From assembly GCA_035711845.1 (NCBI GenBank), contig DASTBU010000059.1, positions 124,001-188,000 of the forward strand: a DNA stretch of 64,000 nt. Reading direction: 5' to 3'. Both the position numbers and the translations under genes were made by a program. Below the pieces are notes generated by a model, which saw only the letters and a program-made list of their open reading frames with translations, had not been told where the DNA came from and ran no database searches. This DNA is from DASTBU01 sp035711845 (GTDB taxonomy: Bacteria > Acidobacteriota > Vicinamibacteria > Vicinamibacterales > 2-12-FULL-66-21). Shown one piece after another: positions 7,743 through 20,805 of the stretch; position 1 is the stretch's first letter, and every line of letters begins with the position of its first letter.

Positions 7743-8572
7743 TGGCCACGCGCCCGCGGGCCCGCAAGCGCTACGGGCAGCACTTCCTCGAGCCCGCGTG
7801 GGCCGACAAGCTCGTGGCGGCCATCGATCCGCGGCCGCGCGATCGCTTCGTGGAGATCGGCCCCGGGCCGGGCGCGCTGACAATCAGGCTCGCGCCGAGG
7901 GTTGCGACTCTCGTGGCCGTGGAGATCGACGCCGGGCTCGTCGGCATCCTGCAGGAACGTGTTCCAGCCAACGTGACCCTGGTGCACGCCGACTTTCTGC
8001 AGTTCGATCTCAGGAACCTGACGAAGGACGGCGCTATCCGCATCGCGGGCAACCTCCCCTACAACATCTCCTCCCCCATCCTGTTCAAGCTGGTACGCGA
8101 CCATCGGGAGAGCGGCGGGATTCTGGACGCGACGTTGATGCTCCAGCGCGAAGTCGCCGAGCGCATCGAGGCCATCCCGGGCACGAAGGACTACGGCGTC
8201 GTGTCGATTCTCGTAGGCCTCCACGCCGACGTGCGACGTGTCCTGACGCTGCCTCCCGGTGCCTTTCGTCCACCCCCCAGGGTCCACTCCGCCGTAATTC
8301 GTCTGGATTTCCGGACACCAAGGGCCGGGCTCCGCGACGAAATCCTGTTCGAACAGATGGTTCGATCCGTCTTCACGCAGCGCAGGAAGACGCTCCTCAA
8401 CGCCCTGCGGGCCTTCGCGCATTCCCGTGGTGCCGACCCCCGGCAGGCTCTGGAGTCGGCCGGCATTGACACCCGGCGGCGCCCGGAGACGCTGGATCTC
8501 GTGGAACTCGCGCGCCTGGCCGATGCGTTCGGGGCGCGGGACTTGGGACGAGGGGCTCGAGACCAGGAATGA
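7742..8572 (+). CDS. rsmA: 16S rRNA dimethyladenosine transferase RsmA (KsgA)
   Basis: Dimethylates two adjacent adenosines near the 3' end of 16S rRNA during late 30S assembly. The 276 residues include the N-terminal KRYGQHFLE, the SAM motif EIGPGPGALT at about residues 38-47, the catalytic NLPYNISSPI at about 105-114, and a C-terminal domain with FTQRRKTLLNALR. The start overlaps the preceding stop by one base. Confidence 0.96.
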   Translation: MATRPRARKRYGQHFLEPAWADKLVAAIDPRPRDRFVEIGPGPGALTIRLAPRVATLVAVEIDAGLVGILQERVPANVTLVHADFLQFDLRNLTKDGAIRIAGNLPYNISSPILFKLVRDHRESGGILDATLMLQREVAERIEAIPGTKDYGVVSILVGLHADVRRVLTLPPGAFRPPPRVHSAVIRLDFRTPRAGLRDEILFEQMVRSVFTQRRKTLLNALRAFAHSRGADPRQALESAGIDTRRRPETLDLVELARLADAFGARDLGRGARDQE

Positions 8573-8619
8573 AGGGAGCCCCGGGACCGACCAACAAGTG
8601 CGCGTAAGCGAAGCTGTGC

Positions 8620-8842
8620 TATAGTTTCGCAGGTTTTTCAGCGTCCCGGAGCGCCGTCCCAGCGGCCATCCGGTGGACACCGCAGCGTGCGGCGCCCCGC
8701 CGCACCGGCTTCGGATCCGCCCACCCCCCGGGCGGCTCTCTGGCGCCAGCATGCCCTTCGACGCGCGACCGACGTCTCCAAGACTATTGACTGCGGACTG
8801 GGGACTGCTGACTGAGACTGCCCCACTGTCGACCGACGACTG
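8620..8842 (+). promoter_or_regulatory. Promoter and long structured leader of the RNase J gene
   Basis: TATAGT at 8620-8625 is preceded by TG one base away, an extended -10, while the -35 is weak. The start codon of the RNase J gene lies about 210 nt further on, unlike the near-leaderless starts elsewhere. The leader can form two GC-rich hairpins: GTGCGGC/GCCGCAC at 8687-8705 and CCGCCC/GGGCGG at 8717-8735. It ends in a GACTG repeat. RNase genes are often autoregulated through their leaders; that is only a suggestion here. Confidence 0.45.
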
Positions 8843-8851
8843 ATGACTGAC
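8782..8851. repeat. GACTG-type array running into the RNase J start codon
   Basis: Degenerate GACTG(N)n units fill the last 60 bp before the gene and supply its first codons ATGACTGAC. It belongs to the intergenic array class. Confidence 0.65.
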
Positions 8852-10497
8852 ATCGCTCCTCTCGAAATCATCCCCCTGGGAGGTCTGGGTGAATTCGGGA
8901 TGAACATGATGGTGATCGCCTGCGGCGAGACCGCCATCCTGGTCGACGCAGGCGTCATGTTTCCGGAGCCGGAGCTGCTGGGCGTCGATCTGATCATTCC
9001 GGATCTGCGGCCGTTGCAGCAGTATCGGATCTCGGCGCTGGTCCTCACACACGGTCATGAGGACCACATCGGCGCGGTTCCACACGTGCTTCCCCACGTC
9101 CACGGGCCGGTCTACGGGACGCCGCTCACGCTCGCGTTCGTGGAGTCCAAACTCGAGGATCAAGGGGAGGAGGTCAGGAACCCTCTGGTGCCAGTCCGGC
9201 CGCGGGACCGGATCACGGTGGGCTCGTTCACGATCGAGTTCCTCCGCGTGACGCACAGCATGCCGGACTGCACGGCGCTGGCCATCGAGACGCCCCACGG
9301 CACTATCGTGCACACGGGCGACTTCAAGATCGATCAGACGCCGCTCGACGGGGAGCACGTCGATTTCCACCGGCTGGCCGAGCTGGGCCAGCGTGGCGTG
9401 CTGGCGCTCCTGGCCGACAGCACCAATATCGACCGGCGGGGCTTCACGGGGTCCGAGATCGAGGTCATCGACGCATTCGAGGAGATTTTCACCGGCGCCG
9501 ACGGAAAGATCGTCGTCGCCCTGTTCGCGTCGAGCATCTACCGGATGCAGATCGTCGTGGACCTGGCGGCGCAGTTCGAGCGCCGCGTCGCGTTCGTGGG
9601 GCGGGGCGTCATCGAGAACGCGGAGATCGGGCAGCGGCTCGGGTATCTGCGGATACCGGCCGGCGTGCAAATTCGGGACGGCGACGTCCGCGGCTATCCC
9701 GCTCAGGATGTGGTCTGCATCTGCACCGGGTCCCAGGGCGAGCCCCAGGCGGCGCTCCCTCGCATTGCCATCGACGATCATCGGCACGTCCGGCTGGAGC
9801 CCGACGATGTGGTGGTGTTCTCGGCGAGGGAGATTCCGGGCAACGAGAAGGCCATCGGACGGGTGATGAACCACATCGCCCGCCGGGGGGCCGAGGTCGT
9901 GTACGAGGGGATCAAGCACGTCCATGTCTCCGGGCACGGGAGCGAGGAAGAGCTGAAGCTCATGCTGTCGCTGGTCAGGCCGCGCCACTTCGTGCCGATA
10001 CATGGTGAGTACCGGCAACTCGCCCGCCACGCCCGGGTAGCCGCCCGCGTGTCGAAGGGGACGGCGGTGATCCTCGCCGAAAACGGGGATCTCATCCGTT
10101 TCGATGGTGAGGGCGGCAGGGTGGCCGGCAAGGTGCCGGCGGGCCGCATCCTGATCGACGGCACCCGCAGCGGCGAGGTTGGCGACACCATTCTCCGCGA
10201 TCGGCGTCACCTGGCAGGCGACGGCCTCGTGGTTCCGGTGGTCGCGATTGGCAAGCAGTCGGGCGCGCTCGAGGAGACGCCCGACGTGATCACGCGGGGA
10301 TTCGTGCTCGATGCGCGGACCGAAGCCCTGCTCAAGGAGATTCCCGGGTTGCTGTCCGCGACCATTGAGGGGGCCAGCGTCGAGGAACGCACCGATCCGG
10401 GCCTCATCAAAGAGAAGATCCGGGTGGATCTGCAGCGCTTCTTCCGGAAGCGCTCGGGCCTGCGGCCGCTGGTGTTGCCGGTGATCATGGAGATTTG

Positions 10498-10498
<1 letters not shown>
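8843..10498 (+). CDS. rnj: Ribonuclease J
   Basis: A metallo-beta-lactamase/beta-CASP RNase with 5'-3' exonuclease and endonuclease activity in mRNA decay. The 551 residues show the zinc ligands HGHEDH at about 72-77, THSMPDC and HTGDFKID in the lactamase domain, HVSGHGSEEELKLML and PIHGEYRQL near residue 390, and a C-terminal domain after 440. The length fits the family (about 550). ftsK follows with a 1-nt overlap. The symbol is the generic family name, since no paralog is visible to decide between J1 and J2. Confidence 0.95.
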
Positions 10499-12903
<2,405 letters not shown>

Positions 12904-12906
12904 GGA

Positions 12907-12990
12907 AATGCTGAATGCTGAATGTTGAATGCTGAATGAAGAGATTTGCATTCAGCCATTCAGCACTCAGCATTCAGCACTCAGCATTCA
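12907..12990. repeat. Inverted AATGCTG/CATTCAGC array forming a long hairpin
   Basis: The left arm 12907-12938 (AATGCTGAATG units) and right arm 12949-12981 (CATTCAGC units) are nearly perfect reverse complements around a 10-nt loop. In RNA they would form a stem of about 32 bp directly after the ftsK stop codon. There is no U-run, so it is not a classic intrinsic terminator, but it could block read-through or protect the 3' end. Confidence 0.7.
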
Positions 12991-13004
12991 CCATTGGGTG
13001 ATTT

Positions 13005-14747
13005 ATGGTGTTCAGGACTGGGGCGGTACTTCTGGCGGGACTGCTGATGGTCGGCTCGGCCGGCGAGGCGGCGGCCCAATCGGCGCGCACGCTGTACACG
13101 CGTGCCCTGGCGCAGGAACGCGCCGTTCGCGACGGGGGGCGGCCGCAGACGGCACAGTCGATCCGGAGCGCCATCGCCGCGTACGAACGCGTGGTGCAGC
13201 GGTACCCGAGGAGCGGGTACGCCGACAACGCGCTTTGGCAGGCCGGACACCTGTCGCTCCTCGCCTACGAGCGGTTCGGCAATGCGTCCGACAAGCGCAC
13301 CGGACTGCGCCTGCTGAACCTGCTGAAGTCCGAATATCCCGCGAGCTCCCTGCTCGGCCGGCTGCCTGGGGCGATGGCGCAGTTCGAGACGGCGCGCGCG
13401 AGGGTCGCGGCGCCCGTGCGAGCCGCGGCGAGGCCGGCGCGAGAAGAAGCATCGGCCCCAGCGGCCGAGATCGAGCCACCGGCCCTCGACGACTCCGTCG
13501 CGACCTCCACTCCGAGCGCACTCGTCCGCGGGATAACCCGGACACGGCTCGACAACGGGGTTCGCGTCAGCATCGAGGTGGATCGCGAGCTGCTCTTCCA
13601 CCAGGAGCGGCTGAACAGTCCCCAGCGGGTGTTCTTCGACCTGAAGGGCGCGCGTCCGGCGCCGGAGCTGCTCGACGCCACATTGAAGTACACCGACGAC
13701 GTGGTTCAGGAGATACGCCTCGGCCGGCATCCGCAGCACGTTACGCGGGTGGTGATGGATACCGAAGGCGTGGAATCGTACAGCGTGTTCACGCTGTACA
13801 ACCCGTTCCGCGTCATCGTGGACTTCAAGCGATCGGCCAACGCTGCCGCGGGGGCGGTGCCGCCCTCGCCGGTCGCCGTGCCGACGACAGGGCCCGAGCC
13901 TGCGAAGCCCCCTGCGGCCGCGGCAACCGCACCGGCTCCCCCATCGCCGCTGCCTTCGCGTCCCGCGGCGTCGCCGGCGCTCTCTGCGCCCTCTGTTCCT
14001 GCGGTCAATTCCAACGGGACGTTCTCGCTGGCGCGACAGCTCGGGCTTGGCATCGCGAAGGTGGTCATCGACGCCGGCCACGGCGGGCACGATCCGGGGA
14101 CGCGGGCCCACGGGTTGAGCGAATCGGAGCTCACGCTCGATGTCGCCTTGCGGCTCCAGCAGCTGCTCGCGAAACAGCCCGGTGTCGAGGTGGTGATGAC
14201 GCGCGACAAGGACGTGTACATCCCGCTCGAAGAGCGCACCGCGATCGCCAACCGCGAGGCAGCGGACCTGTTCCTGTCGATTCACGTCAATGCGAGCCGC
14301 AACCGGGATGCGGCGGGCGTCGAGACCTATGTCCTGAACTTCGCGACGAATCCCGAGGCCGAGGCGGTCGCGGCACGCGAGAACTCCGCGTCGGGCCGTA
14401 CCATGCACAACCTCCCGTCGATCGTCCAGGCGATCGCGCTCAACAACAAGATCGACGAATCGCGGGATCTGGCGGCGGTGATCCAGAAGGCCATGATCGG
14501 CAAGCTGCGCGCGAAGAACCGGCACCTGCGGGATCGCGGCGTGAAGCAGGCGCCCTTCGTGGTGCTCATCGGTGCGGGCATGCCGAGCGTCCTCGCGGAG
14601 ATGGCCTTCATCACCAACAAGCAGGAAGGACAACTGCTGAAGACGCCGGCCTACCGGGAGACGATTGCGGAAGCGTTGTTCGACGCGATCGTCCGCTACC
14701 AGCGATCGCTCAAGGTGAAGAGCGCGATTGCGTCGAGAGAGAACTGA
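13005..14747 (+). CDS. N-acetylmuramoyl-L-alanine amidase with AMIN domain
   Basis: Cleaves the amide bond between the stem peptide and MurNAc in septal peptidoglycan. The 580 residues contain a signal peptide (about 1-25), a helical TPR-like region (about 30-120), and an AMIN domain (about 170-280, with VFFDLKGARPAPELLD). A long Pro/Ala linker follows, then a zinc-dependent Amidase_3 domain (about 345-570: VVIDAGHGGHDPGT, the Glu in SESELTLDVALR, SIHVNAS, and PSVLAEMAFITN). Location after ftsK is consistent with a division role. It most resembles AmiC-type enzymes, but no symbol is assigned. Confidence 0.93.
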   Translation: MVFRTGAVLLAGLLMVGSAGEAAAQSARTLYTRALAQERAVRDGGRPQTAQSIRSAIAAYERVVQRYPRSGYADNALWQAGHLSLLAYERFGNASDKRTGLRLLNLLKSEYPASSLLGRLPGAMAQFETARARVAAPVRAAARPAREEASAPAAEIEPPALDDSVATSTPSALVRGITRTRLDNGVRVSIEVDRELLFHQERLNSPQRVFFDLKGARPAPELLDATLKYTDDVVQEIRLGRHPQHVTRVVMDTEGVESYSVFTLYNPFRVIVDFKRSANAAAGAVPPSPVAVPTTGPEPAKPPAAAATAPAPPSPLPSRPAASPALSAPSVPAVNSNGTFSLARQLGLGIAKVVIDAGHGGHDPGTRAHGLSESELTLDVALRLQQLLAKQPGVEVVMTRDKDVYIPLEERTAIANREAADLFLSIHVNASRNRDAAGVETYVLNFATNPEAEAVAARENSASGRTMHNLPSIVQAIALNNKIDESRDLAAVIQKAMIGKLRAKNRHLRDRGVKQAPFVVLIGAGMPSVLAEMAFITNKQEGQLLKTPAYRETIAEALFDAIVRYQRSLKVKSAIASREN

Positions 14748-14760
14748 GCCGTCGATCGGA

Positions 14761-15024
14761 CTAGCGGCTGTCTGTGTGGATGGGTTCCCGTGTTGCGCCG
14801 GGCGTCACGCGAAGCTCCTGCAGATCCTGGACCCTCTCCAGGTCGTAGTACGCGCGAAGGAGCTTGAGGCCGATGAGGATGCCGCCCAGCAGCAACCCCA
14901 GCAGCGCGGCGGCGAGGATCAGGACGCCCGTCAGACCGAGCGCGCCCATCAACACGTCGGCGACGGTCGTCGACTCGACGGGCTGCTCCATGACGCGAAC
15001 GATGATGGGATCGGGCTGCTGCAC
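14761..15024 (-). CDS. Small single-pass membrane protein
   Basis: An 87-residue protein with one strong hydrophobic segment (about 24-55, rich in Leu, Gly and Ala) and a short basic/acidic C-terminal tail. No family is recognised. It lies 44 nt downstream of pepA on the same strand and converges on the amidase gene. The sustained hydrophobic composition and absence of an overlapping better frame support it as a real gene. Confidence 0.6.
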   Translation of the reverse strand: MQQPDPIIVRVMEQPVESTTVADVLMGALGLTGVLILAAALLGLLLGGILIGLKLLRAYYDLERVQDLQELRVTPGATREPIHTDSR

Positions 15025-15068
15025 GTCGGGCTCTGATCAGTTTGACTCGCGTTCGGCCGATTCGTTCC

Positions 15069-16583
15069 CTACTTCCACTCGGCGCTGGTAAAAGCCAGTT
15101 CGGCCAGGGTCCGGACGGCAACCGCTGTCGGTCCCTTGGGTTGCCACGCCTTGGCGTCTTCGGTCCAGGCCGTTCCGGCGATATCGAGGTGCGCCCAGGG
15201 CAGCCCGCCCGCAAACTCCTTGAGGAACATGGCAGCCGTGCACGCGCCAGCCGGCCGGCCTCCGGTGTTCAGCATGTCGGCGATCTCGCTCTTCAGCTGA
15301 TCGGCGTACTCGTCGTACAGCGGCAGCGGCCAGGCGCGGTCTCCGGCGGCCAGCGCGGTGCGCCTGACGACTTCGACCCACGCGTCGGGCTGGCCGAACA
15401 GGCCGGAGGCGGCGCGGCCGAGCGCGACCACGCATGCGCCGGTCAGCGTCGCAACGTCGACGAGGTGCGTGGCGCCGAGCTGCTGCGCGTACCACAGGGC
15501 GTCGCCGAGGATCAGCCGTCCTTCGGCGTCGGTGTTGATCACCTCGACCGTCTTGCCGTTCGCGCCCGTCAGAATGTCCCCCGGCTTGATGGCCCTTCCG
15601 CCGGGCATGTTCTCGGTCATCGGGACCACCCCGACGACCTTGATGGGCGCCTCCAGCTCGGCGATCGCACGCATCGCGCAGATCACGGCCGCGCCGCCGG
15701 CCATGTCGTCCTTCATGCGCTCCATGCCCTCGGCCGGCTTGATGGAGATGCCGCCCGTGTCGAAGGTGATGCCCTTGCCGACGAGTCCGAGTACGGGCGA
15801 GGCGGCGGCGCCCGGCGGATCGTAGCGGAGCACGAGCATGCGCGGCGGTTCCGCGCTGCCGCGCGCGACGCCGAGGAGCAGCCCCATGTTCAACCGGGAG
15901 ATCGCGGATTCGTCGAGGACGGAGACCTGGACGCCAACGTCACGTGCGATGACCGCGCCCCGTTCGGCGAACACGGAGGGTGTCAGCACGTTCGAAGGCT
16001 CGTTGCACAGTTGCCGCGCCAGGTTCGAGGCATGTCCGAGCACACGACCCCGTCGAGTCGCCTCCTCCAGGGCCTTGCCATCGCCATCGCCCGGCGCCGA
16101 GACGACGAGCATCTCGTCCGGTGGCGCCGCCCCGCGCTCGCCCGACTTGTACTCGTCACCGCTGAAGGCGGCGAGCACGAGCCCCTCGGTGATGGCCTGG
16201 ACGGCGGCGGCGGGGGTCAATCCGCCTCGATTGACGAAGGCGAGCCTCCGGATGCGGCGCTGCCGAGCCGCGAGTGCGGCTGCCGTGGCCACCCGGCGCA
16301 ACCGTTCAGTGGAGAACCCGGCCGCCAGGCCGCACCCGATCAACGCGAGCCGCGCGGCGCGCCAGGGTCGGTTGAGGCCGGTCAGGAAGAGCTCGTACGG
16401 GTGTCCCTGAATCTCGCGGGTCTCGAGCGCCCGCGCAAGCGCCGCCCCGGCTGCTTCGGCGATCCCTGGCGCGGCCGCGGCCACGTCGTCGCCCTCGAAG
16501 ATCGGCAGGATGAGGAGATCCGTTTCGACTTCGCCGGGAGACGATTGGCGGAATGCCACGCCATTGATGACGTCAGGAAGCAT
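15069..16583 (-). CDS. pepA: Leucyl aminopeptidase (M17 family)
   Basis: A cytosolic di-metal aminopeptidase that releases N-terminal residues from peptides. The 504 residues match the family. The catalytic C-terminal domain shows VGKGITFDTGGISIKP (about residues 270-285), the KDDMAGGAA metal site and the signature NTDAEGRLILGDAL (about 350-363). The start is the ATG at 16583, six nt below a perfect TATAAT. Confidence 0.96.
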   Translation of the reverse strand: MLPDVINGVAFRQSSPGEVETDLLILPIFEGDDVAAAAPGIAEAAGAALARALETREIQGHPYELFLTGLNRPWRAARLALIGCGLAAGFSTERLRRVATAAALAARQRRIRRLAFVNRGGLTPAAAVQAITEGLVLAAFSGDEYKSGERGAAPPDEMLVVSAPGDGDGKALEEATRRGRVLGHASNLARQLCNEPSNVLTPSVFAERGAVIARDVGVQVSVLDESAISRLNMGLLLGVARGSAEPPRMLVLRYDPPGAAASPVLGLVGKGITFDTGGISIKPAEGMERMKDDMAGGAAVICAMRAIAELEAPIKVVGVVPMTENMPGGRAIKPGDILTGANGKTVEVINTDAEGRLILGDALWYAQQLGATHLVDVATLTGACVVALGRAASGLFGQPDAWVEVVRRTALAAGDRAWPLPLYDEYADQLKSEIADMLNTGGRPAGACTAAMFLKEFAGGLPWAHLDIAGTAWTEDAKAWQPKGPTAVAVRTLAELAFTSAEWK

Positions 16584-16589
16584 CAGCCG

Positions 16590-16595
16590 ATTATA
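16590..16595 (-). promoter_or_regulatory. -10 box of pepA
   Basis: The minus strand reads TATAAT, then 6 nt, then ATG at 16583. This is the best -10 match of the leaderless class in the window. Confidence 0.6.
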
Positions 16596-16630
16596 TTGGC
16601 ATTTCCACGCCCAGGAATTTCACTGCCTGC

Positions 16631-16636
16631 TAAAAT
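16631..16636 (+). promoter_or_regulatory. -10 box of the small exported protein gene
   Basis: TAAAAT at 16631-16636, about 34 nt upstream of the chosen ATG at 16671. An in-frame ATG overlapping the box itself (16635) is therefore unlikely to be the start. Divergent from the pepA promoter. Confidence 0.4.
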
Positions 16637-16670
16637 GGGCAAAGCGCCTCAATCTGGATCGGGGGTCTTC

Positions 16671-17159
16671 ATGAAAGTCCGCAGCCGCCTGTATGCCAGC
16701 CTGACTGCCCTGCTGTCGGCGGCCGTCGTCTCGATCGGCGGGGCGTCGCTGCCCCCAGCCGAAAAGGGCAAGCCCTCCGTAAGCGTGAAAGCGTCCCCGA
16801 CCTCCGGTTTTGCTCCGATGCGAACGGTCGTCACGGTCGAGCTGAAAGGCGGAGCGAACGACTACGAGGAGTTCTACTGTCCCACCATCGAGTGGGACAT
16901 CACGGTCTCCTACGCCCCTCAGACCTTCGACCAGGACAACCGGTTGTCGGAAACGTATCCCGTGGAAAAGTCCGAACAGAAACTGGACTGCGACCCGTAC
17001 GAGGCGGGCAAGAGCGAGATCAAGCGTCGCTTCATCCGCGAGCAGACGCTCAAGATCGGCGGGGAGTACAACATCCGGTTCAATATGAAGCAGAATGGCA
17101 AGGTCGTTGGCGGCGGCCGGACCTCGGTTCGCGTCCGTGGCGGCCCGATCGATCGCTGA
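16671..17159 (+). CDS. Exported protein of unknown function
   Basis: A 162-residue protein with a signal peptide (about residues 1-26), followed by a beta-rich domain that begins with a polycystic-kidney/Ig-like ASPTSGFAPMRTVVTVEL segment. It has two cysteines (CPTIEWD and LDCDPYE) that could form a disulfide, and ends in a GGGRTSVRVR strand. It resembles an Ig-like fold protein of the envelope, which is inference. It stands alone between divergent pepA and the convergent M67 gene. Confidence 0.75.
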   Translation: MKVRSRLYASLTALLSAAVVSIGGASLPPAEKGKPSVSVKASPTSGFAPMRTVVTVELKGGANDYEEFYCPTIEWDITVSYAPQTFDQDNRLSETYPVEKSEQKLDCDPYEAGKSEIKRRFIREQTLKIGGEYNIRFNMKQNGKVVGGGRTSVRVRGGPIDR

Positions 17160-17196
17160 GCGGACTTCTCGGTTGCAGGGCACGGAGCGGCCGCGA

Positions 17197-17607
17197 CTAC
17201 GCCTGCTCGCGGTAAGTGACCTCGATGCGCAGCTCGGTCGCGTTTTCCCCCACGATTCGCCAGGCTCGCGTTTCCGGTTCGGGGCGCGCAAGCGAGACGA
17301 TCACGTGGACGAACTCGGGATAGAACGCTTCGCGCAGGTCGGAACGCGAGGGGACGGCCGGGGTACGCGGATGCGAGTGGTACGCTCCGAGCACCTCACG
17401 TCCGGAGCCGCGCAGCCGCTTGACGAGCGAGAAATGCTCCTCGGGGTTCACCTGGAAGCGTGCGGGACTCCGCTCGAGATTGGTCACGCGGACCGCCTCG
17501 TCTATCACCTGCCCGCCACCAATCAGGAGGCCGCAGCACTCGTCGGGTGCATCCTGTCGCGCGTGCGCAATCATCGCCTCGATCGCCCGCGCGTCGATAT
17601 GGACCAC
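17197..17607 (-). CDS. M67 (JAMM/MPN+) family metallopeptidase
   Basis: A 136-residue JAB-domain protein with an N-terminal Glu before CCGLLIGG and the zinc motif HSHPRTPAVPSRSD (H-x-H-x10-D) at about residues 75-88. Bacterial JAMM proteins remove C-terminal extensions from ubiquitin-like or sulfur-carrier proteins. The start is placed at GTG 17607, 17 nt after the thiolase stop, because no in-frame ATG exists nearer. It is the last gene of the minus-strand acetoacetate unit, with no obvious sulfur-transfer gene beside it. Confidence 0.85.
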   Translation of the reverse strand: MVHIDARAIEAMIAHARQDAPDECCGLLIGGGQVIDEAVRVTNLERSPARFQVNPEEHFSLVKRLRGSGREVLGAYHSHPRTPAVPSRSDLREAFYPEFVHVIVSLARPEPETRAWRIVGENATELRIEVTYREQA

Positions 17608-17624
17608 GGTCGTATCCGGCGCGA

Positions 17625-18841
17625 TCAGCTCACCTCGACGATCATCGCGGTTCCCATGCCGCCGCCGACGCAGAGCGCCGCCGCGCCGCGGCCGCCGCCC
17701 CGGGCCTGCAGCGTGTGGACCAGCGTCGTCAGAACGCGCGCGCCGCTCGCCCCGAGCGGATGCCCGAGCGCGATCGCTCCGCCGTGCACGTTGACCTTGG
17801 CCGGATCCAGCCCGAGCTCGCGCACGACCGCGACCGACTGCGCGGCGAACGCCTCGTTCAGCTCGATGACGTCCAGCGCGTCGAGCGCCAGGTCCGCGCG
17901 CCGGGCAGCCTTGCGCATGGCTTCGACGGGACCCATGCCCATGATCATCGGATCGACTCCGGTCGTGCAGTACGAGAGGACGCGGGCCATCGGCGTGCGG
18001 CCCGAGTCCCGGGCCTTCCTCCCGGTCGTGACGAGGAGCGCGGCGGCCCCGTCGTTGATGCCCGAGGAGTTGCCGGCCGTTACCGTTCCGTGTTTCGCAA
18101 ACGCAGGACGCAGGGCGCCGAGCTTCTCCGCCGTCGTTCCCGCCCGCGGGTATTCGTCGCGCGTGATTCTGGCGGGCGCACCCTTCCTCTGCGGGACCTC
18201 GACCGCGACGATCTCGCGATCGAACCGTCCAGCGTTGATGGCCTCCTCGGCCCGCCGCTGGCTTGCGGCCGCGAACGTGTCCTGATCGGCGCGCGACACG
18301 TTGTAGCGTGTGACGATCTCCTCGGCCGTATTGCCCATGTGGCAGCCCTTGATGGCGCAGGTCAGCCCCTCCTGCAGCATCGAGTCGACGACCTCCGCGT
18401 TGCCCATGCGATAGCCCCACCGCGCGCCTTTCAGGAAGAACGGCGCGTTGCTCATCGATTCGGTCCCGCCCGCGACGACGAGATCGATGTAGCCGGCGCT
18501 GACCGCTTCGACGGCGTGCACCACCGCCTGGAGGCCCGAACCGCAGACGCGGTTCACCGTCTCGGCCGGCACTTCCACGGGCACGCCGGCCTTGATCGCC
18601 GCCTGGCGAGCCACGTTCATGCCGGCGCCGGCCTGCAGCACGCAGCCCATGATCACGTCCCCGATATCCTTGGGGTCGATGCCGGCGCGCGCAATCGCTT
18701 CCCGGATGACGATCGCCCCAAGGTCCGACGCGGACAAGTCCCTGAAGACGCCACCGAAGGATCCGATCGGTGTCCGACACGCGCTCAAGATGACGGCATG
18801 GTCCATATGCTGATTGCCAGAATTGACAGTATTGGCCGGGT

Positions 18842-18845
<4 letters not shown>
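17625..18845 (-). CDS. Acetyl-CoA C-acetyltransferase (thiolase)
   Basis: Interconverts acetoacetyl-CoA and two acetyl-CoA. The 406 residues show the nucleophile Cys101 in NRVCGSGLQAV, a GGTESMSNAPF segment, NEAFAAQSVA, NVHGGAIALGHPLGASGAR with the catalytic His, and the C-terminal CVGGGMGTA with the second Cys. I chose the start at 18845, which overlaps the upstream ligase stop (ATGA); an in-frame ATG 13 codons later is closer to the family start. Together with the ligase it would turn acetoacetate into acetyl-CoA. Confidence 0.95.
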
Positions 18846-20794
<1,949 letters not shown>

Positions 20795-20799
20795 GATCG

Positions 20800-20805
20800 A
20801 CTATA
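20800..20805 (-). promoter_or_regulatory. Internal -10 box at the tyrA stop codon
   Basis: The minus strand reads TATAGT overlapping the tyrA stop, followed after 5 nt by the first GTG of the ligase gene. It would let acetoacetate genes be transcribed apart from the aromatic operon. Confidence 0.45.

Noticed and set aside
7664..10210. Long minus-strand open frame opposite rsmA and RNase J (similar ones lie opposite ftsK at 10207-12951 and fmt-rsmB at 46803-49325)
   Set aside because: Antisense to genes with intact catalytic motifs; no domains seen in the translations.
16635..16670. Earlier ATG for the small exported protein at 16671
   Set aside because: The ATG at 16635 overlaps the TAAAAT -10 box and would add a 12-residue polar stretch in front of a good signal peptide.
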